Shown here in pieces: positions 37,005 to 44,259 of a DNA stretch of 64,000 nucleotides. The translations under genes and the position numbers were made by a program. The notes beneath the pieces were generated by a model. The model ran no database searches. It was not told where the DNA came from and saw only the letters and a program-made list of their open reading frames with translations. The number at the start of each line of letters is the position of its first letter. The stretch's first letter is position 1. The stretch is from positions 124,001-188,000 of the forward strand of contig NZ_JSEE01000002.1 in NCBI RefSeq assembly GCF_001625355.1, given 5' to 3'. This DNA is from Marinomonas sp. TW1. Lineage in GTDB: Bacteria > Pseudomonadota > Gammaproteobacteria > Pseudomonadales > Marinomonadaceae.

Positions 37005-37787
37005 CTATTTCAAAATACCTAATAGCCTTGCAAGGCCTGGGGATTTAGTTCGCAAAAAACCATTAAGAGCATAGTGGGTAAAGTAATAACATGCATTAAT
37101 TAAGTTTAATCTTTCAACATCTCGATATAAACGCCATGTAAACATAGCAGCATTTATTTTATTGGCTGAGATTGAACCTTTTCTAACACGATATTGTGCT
37201 AAAGTTACATTTAAGCCATGAGCGCAATCTGTATATTTAAGTAACCTAAGCCATAAGCCAAGATCTTGACGCTTACGAATCGTAGGCATATATACCTTAC
37301 CGAAATATTTCGTGTCATAAATTGATGTTAAACAGCCGATAGAACACATTTTTAATAAATCATAGTAATTAACTTTATCAGGTACACCAACACAACCAAT
37401 TACTTTACTATTTTCATCAATTTTATCGTATGCTGAAAAACAAAATGGATAGTCATTCGACTGCATAAATGACAGTTGTATCTCTAGCTTATTAGAAAGC
37501 CAAAGATCATCACTGTCTAAAAAAGCAATATATCGACCTTGAGCCACTTCAATTCCTTTATTTCGAGCAACTGCTGCTCCAGAGTTTTTAGAAAGCTGGA
37601 TCAACTTAATTCTAGAATCATGTTCAACAAAAGACTGAATTAATTTAACAGAACTATCACTAGAACAGTCATCGACGATGATCATTTCCCAATCATGGTG
37701 AGATTGAGAGATAACAGAACGAATAGTTGATGATATAAACTCAGAACTATTGTAAGAAGGAGTTATAATCGAAACAGAGTTATTCAT
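37005..37787 (-). CDS. Family 2 glycosyltransferase
   Basis: A 260-residue GT-A enzyme of the GT2 family: SIITPSYNSSEF at the N terminus, IVDDCSSD at 37-44, NSGAAVARNKGI and the metal-binding FLDSDD at 89-94, with a C-terminal acceptor region containing RQDLGLWLRLL. It should add one sugar to the lipid-linked repeat unit at the cytoplasmic face. AGGA lies before the ATG, and the first 8 bases overlap the end of the upstream glycosyltransferase gene. Donor sugar unknown. Confidence 0.9.
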   Translation of the reverse strand: MNNSVSIITPSYNSSEFISSTIRSVISQSHHDWEMIIVDDCSSDSSVKLIQSFVEHDSRIKLIQLSKNSGAAVARNKGIEVAQGRYIAFLDSDDLWLSNKLEIQLSFMQSNDYPFCFSAYDKIDENSKVIGCVGVPDKVNYYDLLKMCSIGCLTSIYDTKYFGKVYMPTIRKRQDLGLWLRLLKYTDCAHGLNVTLAQYRVRKGSISANKINAAMFTWRLYRDVERLNLINACYYFTHYALNGFLRTKSPGLARLLGILK

Positions 37788-38796
37788 TTATTTCCTTTAA
37801 CCAAGTTGGTAGCGCATGATCAGCCAAAAACTCTTTAGAACTTTCATATGACATTTTTTTTAGCTCTAATATTTTATTTTCTCTATAAGCATCAATTATT
37901 TTAAATGCTGCCTGTCTTACAAAATCATTAACTCCTACGACAAACCCATCAACACCTTCGATAATTATTTCTGAGTTATACTTCCAGTCAGTGCAAATTA
38001 CAGATGTACATGCCATTTTAGCATCAACAATGCAACCTGGAAAACCCTCCCCATGATATATAGTAGGAAAAACTAAAAAATCATACTGATTAATCGTAGA
38101 TAGAATAAATTCAGGAGATATCTCGTTTTTATAAGAAACATCGTCAATACAGAAGCTATTAAATAATTGCAAGTCATTTCCGTTCAAAAGGTTTGGGCCA
38201 TATATGTCTAGCTGACAAACAATGTCAGGTGCTAACCTCTTTATCTCATGCAATAATTCAATTGCTGTAAATACACCTTTTTCGGGTATAACTCTCGATA
38301 AAAAATAAAGTCTTAAAATATCATTTTGGGCCACATCAAGATCTTCCGTGCAATTCCTAAAGTTTGCCAAATAAAAAGACTTAATCCCTAAATGCCTTAA
38401 ATCTTTAACCATTGATTTTAGTTCGCAACTCACACTATTAAAATATTTAAGAATAAAACATAAAAGTCGATTTTTCCTCGCAAGATCAGTAATCCAGCCA
38501 CCAATAACAATATAGTGTATATCTATTAAAAATAGACATTTAAAAAGAACCAAAAAAGGAGAGTAAACTCTAAGGATCCGCTTACCGGGCAAAAAATAAA
38601 CCTTGTTGCAAAAGAAAGGCAAAAATAGCAAAAAAAATACATTCTTTAAAGTTACCCCATCGCCTATATCAATAAAATTACATTTATGAAAATTAGAAAT
38701 AGAAGAATAAAAAACCCTAGTTTTTACGGTTTGACCATCGAGCTGCCTCTTTTTATAGCCAAAGTTACCTATTACACACCCTTTACGTCTTAACAT
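37780..38796 (-). CDS. Family 4-like glycosyltransferase with a G9 tract at its start codon
   Basis: A 338-residue GT-B glycosyltransferase. The N-terminal CVIGNFGYKKRQLDGQTVKTR resembles GT4 proteins, and the donor-binding end reads LYFLSRVIPEKGV and YHGEGFPGCIVDAKMA (an E-x7-D form of the usual E-x7-E). Nine G lie directly before the ATG (38797-38805), exactly where a ribosome binding site would be; the frame upstream of them is closed by TAA eight codons back with no other start codon. Changes in tract length would alter spacing to the ATG. A 212-bp gap separates it from the Wzy gene. Confidence 0.85.
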   Translation of the reverse strand: MLRRKGCVIGNFGYKKRQLDGQTVKTRVFYSSISNFHKCNFIDIGDGVTLKNVFFLLFLPFFCNKVYFLPGKRILRVYSPFLVLFKCLFLIDIHYIVIGGWITDLARKNRLLCFILKYFNSVSCELKSMVKDLRHLGIKSFYLANFRNCTEDLDVAQNDILRLYFLSRVIPEKGVFTAIELLHEIKRLAPDIVCQLDIYGPNLLNGNDLQLFNSFCIDDVSYKNEISPEFILSTINQYDFLVFPTIYHGEGFPGCIVDAKMACTSVICTDWKYNSEIIIEGVDGFVVGVNDFVRQAAFKIIDAYRENKILELKKMSYESSKEFLADHALPTWLKEINE

Positions 38797-38805
38797 CCCC
38801 CCCCC
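38797..38805 (-). promoter_or_regulatory. G9 tract in the ribosome-binding position of a glycosyltransferase gene
   Basis: On the coding strand nine G run straight into the ATG. No other Shine-Dalgarno-like sequence is present, so the left part of the tract probably pairs with 16S rRNA. Length changes could tune or switch translation. Confidence 0.7.
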
Positions 38806-39008
38806 TACTCGATTAAAACTATCTTATACTTATGATATTTACATACATAAATAACTTTTCAAATCAGTACTCAGCTAGAATATGGAATCGTCCTTTTTTG
38901 AAGCCGGCGACAGACTTTAGAGTTCTCTTAATAGTCATATCAAAAAATATTTTTTCTTATTTTGATATGCCATACTTAATCATCTTAACTTCAATCAAAC
39001 AAAATACA

Positions 39009-40298
39009 TTATATTTTCTTCAAGACAATTTGATAGTAAGAAGACGCAACAAAGCCCAACAACGTATAATAAAAAAATGATATTCTAAACTGCTCAGTAA
39101 AATTATTACCGATAGATAAAAATGGAATTGTTATAAACCATAAAATAACTCCAAGGAATAGCGCATAGTTTTTAGAATTTTGCCCGATTTTTTTCAAAAT
39201 TTTAAAACCTTGAATAATAGCAACAACCAAAATAAAGAAATAAAAAAGCACCCCAGCGATACCATAACGATAGAATAAATAATTATAAATAGATTCCACA
39301 TATTCCATTTCGTTTTTTGCTGGTCCATTACCAAAAAAAAGTATAAAAGGATTATTTTCAGCTTTACCTAAAGCAAATAAAAACTGATTCATTCTCAAGT
39401 TTGCAGAATTCCCAACAGAACCATTCTCTAACAACCTAACAAACTGCCCAGTCAAATATTTAAAATCTTCAAGCAAATACGGAAGTGACAGTAAGAAAGA
39501 AACAAAAACAAAAAATAACAAAAAATAATAAAACAGCAACTTCTTATTCAATCTAGCAGTCTTTAGCGTAAAGCCTAAATAAGTTAGAACAATAGGCACA
39601 ATAAAGAAAAAACCAACCAAAAACCCTATAGCAACAGATCTCGATTGTGGCAAAATCAGCATAAAAACTGCAACAACAAACAGAATAATGTAATACAATC
39701 GTTCATACATTAACTTAAAAAAGAAATAATAAGCAAAAAAACTCATAACAAAAGCATAATCATAAGGATTAACAAAAGGTGTTGATACGCGTAATGTACT
39801 AATGTTTTTAGGTTTTGTATAAAGTTCACTTATACTATCAAACATCCTAAAAAAATGATTAAGACCAAAGAGAACAATTATGACAAATAGATAAAATAAA
39901 TACTTTTCTAATAACAGCACCCGGTAATTTTTTGAAAAAAAGGAATATGAGAAAATAAAAATCAAAGAATAAAAAACTGGCCGATAAAATTCATAGAAAT
40001 CACGCTCAATAACAGAAACCCCACCCCAAAATACCCCTATAGCCGTTGACAACGGCATCAGAAAAACAAAAAAAGATATAAAATAAATATAGTTAAGAGC
40101 ATTCCTCTTATCAAGCGAATCTTCAAACTTGAGTAAATAGTTATATTTCAGAAAAAAATAAAAAAACAATAGAAATAGTATTAAACCATTTACTAGAATC
40201 ACTCCTGCATTACCAATAGAGTTACTAAACGAAGGCATAGATATAGAAAAAAACAGTAGAAAGGCAAAAAAACTATCTGTATTGAAAACTTTATTCAA
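39009..40298 (-). CDS. Wzy-type O-antigen/capsule polymerase
   Basis: A 429-residue very hydrophobic protein with about 11-12 membrane helices and a large loop around residues 285-330, typical of Wzy polymerases, which join repeat units in the periplasm. Sequence conservation in this family is low, so the call rests on topology and position inside the cluster. The start is TTG at 40298, supported by AGGTGAG five bases upstream. It is 40 bases downstream of a GT2 gene. A 212-bp space after it holds no gene; a plus-strand frame there is overlap only. Confidence 0.78.
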   Translation of the reverse strand: MNKVFNTDSFFAFLLFFSISMPSFSNSIGNAGVILVNGLILFLLFFYFFLKYNYLLKFEDSLDKRNALNYIYFISFFVFLMPLSTAIGVFWGGVSVIERDFYEFYRPVFYSLIFIFSYSFFSKNYRVLLLEKYLFYLFVIIVLFGLNHFFRMFDSISELYTKPKNISTLRVSTPFVNPYDYAFVMSFFAYYFFFKLMYERLYYIILFVVAVFMLILPQSRSVAIGFLVGFFFIVPIVLTYLGFTLKTARLNKKLLFYYFLLFFVFVSFLLSLPYLLEDFKYLTGQFVRLLENGSVGNSANLRMNQFLFALGKAENNPFILFFGNGPAKNEMEYVESIYNYLFYRYGIAGVLFYFFILVVAIIQGFKILKKIGQNSKNYALFLGVILWFITIPFLSIGNNFTEQFRISFFYYTLLGFVASSYYQIVLKKI

Positions 40299-40338
40299 GA
40301 GTACTCACCTTATAATCTTACGACAAAAAAAAAGAGAA

Positions 40339-41217
40339 CTATCTTTTTTTATATTCTCTCAACCCTTGGGCAATCTTGGGTAATCTTATATTTAAAAATG
40401 TAGATACTGCACTTCTAAAATTAAATTTATTTACATTAAGTAGAAAACTTAATATCGTAAATTCAGTGTTTTCAATTTTTTTCTTCATAATATAAACTGA
40501 TTTGAAATGACTTTTTGACATATATCGCTTATTTTTTTTCAAAAACAAATCCAATGCTAAAAGTCTTTTTTCTTTATTATGAGATATTCTTTCTTGTTCG
40601 TGGGCTGTATGCCAAATATAAGTAGCTTGTTTGATTTTCTTACCTGAGCCATAAGCAAGAACAAGACGTATCCAAGTATCATAATCTTGAAATGCAGGAA
40701 ATGACTCATCAAACCCATTAATACTTCTCATTCTTGATGTCAATGTAAATACTTGATTGCCTACAGCATTATAATGAAGTAACCGATCAAGACTAATTAA
40801 ACCACAATCTACAGAACGCTCAATTCTCCCCTTACCTACATCTTCTAGAATACTTACAGATATAAAAGAATATTTTTCATCAAAGCTTCTAACTAATACT
40901 TCTAGATGATGAGGCATAAACTCATCATCATCATCTAAACCTGTGATGAATTTTCCTCTAGCTTCTTTAATAGCTTTATTTCTTGAGACACAAGCACCAC
41001 TATTTTTACTATTTTGGAAATAGCGGACTCGCGAGTCAATTTTTCCAATAGCATCTAAGAATTCGATAGTTCCATCAGATGAACAATCATCAACCACAAT
41101 AACTTCAAAGCTTGAAAATGACTGGTCAAGCACTGATTTAACAGCTCGTTTCAACATTTCAACTCGATTAAACGTAGGTATATAAACTGTGACTTCAGGT
41201 TTAATATTCATATACAT
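40339..41217 (-). CDS. Family 2 glycosyltransferase
   Basis: A 292-residue GT-A glycosyltransferase: VTVYIPTFNR at the N terminus, VIVVDDCSSDGT at about 39-50, NSGACVSRNKAI and the metal-binding GLDDDDE at 93-99, then PAFQDYDTWIRLVLAYG. It should add a sugar to the lipid-linked unit in the cytoplasm. Two starts are possible (41217 or 41211). It lies between the putative nonulosonate transferase and Wzy. The tail beyond residue 220 is basic and helical. Donor unknown. Confidence 0.9.
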   Translation of the reverse strand: MYMNIKPEVTVYIPTFNRVEMLKRAVKSVLDQSFSSFEVIVVDDCSSDGTIEFLDAIGKIDSRVRYFQNSKNSGACVSRNKAIKEARGKFITGLDDDDEFMPHHLEVLVRSFDEKYSFISVSILEDVGKGRIERSVDCGLISLDRLLHYNAVGNQVFTLTSRMRSINGFDESFPAFQDYDTWIRLVLAYGSGKKIKQATYIWHTAHEQERISHNKEKRLLALDLFLKKNKRYMSKSHFKSVYIMKKKIENTEFTILSFLLNVNKFNFRSAVSTFLNIRLPKIAQGLREYKKR

Positions 41218-41302
41218 CTATCACTCTTTCTTAATATATTTTTGATCACCATAGGTGAAGCCACGCGCCTATACCTAATAAAAAGCACAACTCGATAGAA
41301 AA

Positions 41303-42586
41303 CTAATTAAAGATCAAATCAATAATTTTTTGAATCCCTTCTTCATCATCTGCATAAAATATATTTCTATCATCAATATATTTAGACAACCCGTATTTAG
41401 CATTTTCATGAAAAAAAACAGCTTTCTTTCCAGAATAATATGCCTCGATAGCAACAGTAGAGTAACCAGTCATACATAAACAACTAGATTGAATACTAGA
41501 CTCTACACTAACTTCATCTATATTTTCAAAGATAATGTTTTCGTTTTTATTTAAAAGGTCTTCTTTAACTTCATGTGAAAGAAGATTAAGAGGGTGCTCT
41601 CTAAAAACCCAAAGAATGTCTTTATTTTTAGACACAACATTAAGTACTTTAAAATTGAAATAATTTGGCCATAACTGAAGTGCGACTAAAATAGTTTTTT
41701 GGGGCCTAGGCAATAGCTGAAAAGACTCTTTATATTTTGAGGTTTTAAACCATAAGTTACCAACCTCTTTAGCCTTTTTTTCTCCAACAGAAGACACAAT
41801 TCTATTATTTGAAACACTATCCCACATCCAGAACTTAGTAGGCATTCCAAAAGAACACTCTAAATTAGTAAGCTTAGAGTACATAGGGTGATAATCATTT
41901 TGTATACCATGTTGATAATCAACACACTCAACCCCCTTATTCTTTAAGGCCTCTATAAGTCCAATTGTATTAAAATTGTAGTATGCTATAAAATAAACGC
42001 TTTTTAACTTAATATTTGATGGAATCATATAAGAGTAAAATTCTAATGATTTCTTCGATTTCTCTAGCCAATATCTTATATCATAAGGCGAGAATTTTTC
42101 ATTCATCCCCATTGATAACGATGTGGATTTAAAAACACTTACAAAATCATTAACAAATTTTGAGTCTTCAATATGATTTTTTTTTGAAAACTTAAAAAAG
42201 ACTTGAAAAAAAAGATCTAAATTTGGCAGATTAACCCTGTAATTGGTACCGTTTGAAAACACACTAACATTTGATAAAACACTCATTAAACCGGCTACAT
42301 GTTTACTAACTCCCCCCCCCTTAACAAATACATTATAATGAGAATTTGGAGTTACAATCATATTCTCTTTTTCCATCATTTTTCTAAAATAGAATAAGGA
42401 GAAAAGATTAATAAAAAAACCAAACATTAAATTTTTATAATTTTTCTTTTTTTTTCTTTTAGCACTTCGAAACGATGTGTACAAGAAAATCCTAGTTATT
42501 AGAAATTGACGCTCATATCGAACGTCAATTTCTTTTAAACCTTCCTCTACCTTTAAAATAAAAAGCAATACATCTTTATTATTCAT
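41303..42586 (-). CDS. Putative GT-B glycosyltransferase, possible nonulosonate transferase (contains a G9 tract)
   Basis: A 427-residue protein I do not recognise with certainty. The second half resembles GT-B enzymes of the polysialyltransferase / CDP-glycerol transferase kind: CVDYQHGIQNDYHP near 240, ILVALQLWPNY, WVFREHPLN, and SSCLCMTGYSTVAIEAYYSGKKAVFF near 375-400. It overlaps the CMP-nonulosonate synthetase gene by 8 bases, so use of that donor is a reasonable inference. A G9 tract at 42312-42320 (codons for KGGGV near residues 89-92) makes it liable to early frameshift. It is AT-rich, Lys-rich and Phe-rich. Confidence 0.6.
   Translation of the reverse strand: MNNKDVLLFILKVEEGLKEIDVRYERQFLITRIFLYTSFRSAKRKKKKNYKNLMFGFFINLFSLFYFRKMMEKENMIVTPNSHYNVFVKGGGVSKHVAGLMSVLSNVSVFSNGTNYRVNLPNLDLFFQVFFKFSKKNHIEDSKFVNDFVSVFKSTSLSMGMNEKFSPYDIRYWLEKSKKSLEFYSYMIPSNIKLKSVYFIAYYNFNTIGLIEALKNKGVECVDYQHGIQNDYHPMYSKLTNLECSFGMPTKFWMWDSVSNNRIVSSVGEKKAKEVGNLWFKTSKYKESFQLLPRPQKTILVALQLWPNYFNFKVLNVVSKNKDILWVFREHPLNLLSHEVKEDLLNKNENIIFENIDEVSVESSIQSSCLCMTGYSTVAIEAYYSGKKAVFFHENAKYGLSKYIDDRNIFYADDEEGIQKIIDLIFN
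42312..42320 (-). repeat. Nine-base G tract inside the putative nonulosonate transferase gene
   Basis: G9 on the coding strand in the first quarter of the gene; the frame is intact at this length. Confidence 0.95.
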
Positions 42587-43274
42587 TAGACATCAGTATT
42601 TCAGCAATTTTAAAATCGATTTCATTATCAATATCTACTGACCTAGAGCGATCCATAATGTATGGAGCGCCATCATCATAGATAGTCTTTAGGTTAGCAC
42701 ATCGTAAACTTTCGATCGGGCGGATATATATCGCCCCATTTGGGTGATACATTGGAACCTGATCTTGGCTTCTCGTGTTTCCTGTAATCATTGGACTATT
42801 TTCCAAGACTGGCCTCCACGACTCACCGTCTGAAGTAAACGCGAAGGAAACAGCGAAATCATATTCAACAGCAGAAAAAACAGGGTTGTCGAGTTTCTGC
42901 TGAAGAGCAATTGCTGCATCTACATCTTGGCTATTGCGGAGCGGCATGGTTGGAAGTGCCATTAAAAAGTTACCTTCTCGACTACCAAAAATTTTATCTA
43001 CGCTACCTTTTAGATAATCAAAGATCTTAACTTTATCACCGGCCTCTTCTGCACTACGATCATCCAATACCAGTTTATCTGACTTTATATATTGTTTTGC
43101 CAGTTCCCAGTATTCCTTTGAGTCTGTAGAAAAAATCACCTCAGAAATATGTTCTGATTGAACACATGCCTCCAATGTCCACACAACTAGGGGCTTACCA
43201 TTCAGCATTTTAATATTTTTGTTAGGCAAACGTTTCGAGCCGGACCTAGCTGGGACAAAAGCTGTATACATCAT
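42579..43274 (-). CDS. CMP-nonulosonic acid (acylneuraminate-type) cytidylyltransferase
   Basis: A 231-residue nucleotidyltransferase of the NeuA/LegF/PseF family that activates a nonulosonic acid with CTP. The nucleotide-binding N terminus is FVPARSGSKRLPNKNIK (about 6-22), followed by GKPLVVWTLEA, LMALPTMPLRNSQDVDAA, and the C-terminal DRSRSVDIDNEIDFKIAE. Tandem ATG codons overlap the stop of the upstream aldolase-family gene (TAATGATG). The exact sugar (neuraminic, legionaminic, pseudaminic or other) cannot be told. Confidence 0.88.
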   Translation of the reverse strand: MMYTAFVPARSGSKRLPNKNIKMLNGKPLVVWTLEACVQSEHISEVIFSTDSKEYWELAKQYIKSDKLVLDDRSAEEAGDKVKIFDYLKGSVDKIFGSREGNFLMALPTMPLRNSQDVDAAIALQQKLDNPVFSAVEYDFAVSFAFTSDGESWRPVLENSPMITGNTRSQDQVPMYHPNGAIYIRPIESLRCANLKTIYDDGAPYIMDRSRSVDIDNEIDFKIAEILMSNE

Positions 43275-44236
43275 TATTTCTCACCTTTTTGAAACGTTTC
43301 CCAAGCATTCGAAATTTGAGCATAAATCTCTTGTACTTCAATAAATTCTTCATCTGACAAATGCTTAAGAGGCATTCTGTCTTTTCTACTCATCAAGCCA
43401 GCAGCTTCTAATAGCGCTTTATTCGTGCGATGCCATCCGTATTTCTTCACAACGCCACTGAAGAATGGTTTTTCCAATTCATTAATAATAAAATCTTGAG
43501 TATTGATGTCTTTGTTCAGACAAGCCGACCAAAAATCTTCCGCAATTTTTGCATCAATGATAGAAATTCCATTTAGCCAAGAGGTCGCTCCATATTGCAT
43601 TAGTTCTCTAAAGCGTGCCTTACCACCACCTGCAATCATTACTTTAATTTTCGGCTCTAATTTCAAAGCTTCTAAAGTAACTTCCAATTCCTTTGCATCT
43701 TCTTTTAAAGCAGCAATTTGAGGAATTTCAGGCAGACGAGCTATTAAGTTCGAAGGCCAATGCATTTCTTTTCCATTGAAGCCGGATAAAAATGGCATTT
43801 CATGCACAAGCAGAGGGAACTTACTTTTCTCACCAATGTAACTATAATGTTCAAGAATTTGATCATCAAAAAAATGTTTTTCACGAACAATTAGTGAAAT
43901 AAGGTCGGCACCGGATTCTTTTGCATGCAAAGTAAACTCTAAGCTTTCCTTAGTTGAACAATGAATAGGATCGCCCACAATCACCACATTATCTTTATCA
44001 AGCGATTTAAGTGTTTTGGAACAAAACTCATTAAATGCCATAATCTCAGAGTGTTTCATTTGAGAATAGCGAGAGTTATATGCCATAGCGTAAAACCGAC
44101 GCGCACCTCTTCTGTATAAAACATTGAGGTATTTCTCTAATACTTCATAGTCCACCTCTTGCTCTTCAGTGTCTTTAAAAGGCGTAAAAATAGTGTAGCT
44201 TGGTCCAATAAGTTTATCTTTTAATGATTCGAACAT
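43274..44236 (-). CDS. Divergent DapA/NanA-family (class I aldolase fold) protein
   Basis: A 320-residue TIM-barrel protein of the dihydrodipicolinate synthase / N-acetylneuraminate lyase superfamily. A Schiff-base lysine candidate is present in IAALKEDAKEL, and IAGGGKARFRELMQYGATSWLNG fits the later part of the barrel. Two usual motifs are altered: the GTTGE loop is replaced by a MAYNSRYSQM segment, and the Tyr of the YNVP motif is missing (LLVHEMPFLSG). It lies 23 bases after the NeuB fusion and overlaps the cytidylyltransferase. A role in making the acyl-sugar precursor or the nonulosonate itself is inferred; simple lyase activity is doubtful. Confidence 0.72.
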   Translation of the reverse strand: MFESLKDKLIGPSYTIFTPFKDTEEQEVDYEVLEKYLNVLYRRGARRFYAMAYNSRYSQMKHSEIMAFNEFCSKTLKSLDKDNVVIVGDPIHCSTKESLEFTLHAKESGADLISLIVREKHFFDDQILEHYSYIGEKSKFPLLVHEMPFLSGFNGKEMHWPSNLIARLPEIPQIAALKEDAKELEVTLEALKLEPKIKVMIAGGGKARFRELMQYGATSWLNGISIIDAKIAEDFWSACLNKDINTQDFIINELEKPFFSGVVKKYGWHRTNKALLEAAGLMSRKDRMPLKHLSDEEFIEVQEIYAQISNAWETFQKGEK

Positions 44237-44259
44237 AAATTTTCTCTCTAATACCTAAA

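Noticed and set aside
38832..39080. Plus-strand 82-residue frame between the glycosyltransferase and Wzy genes
   Set aside because: It is AT-driven, overlaps the 3' end of Wzy and has no recognisable feature.
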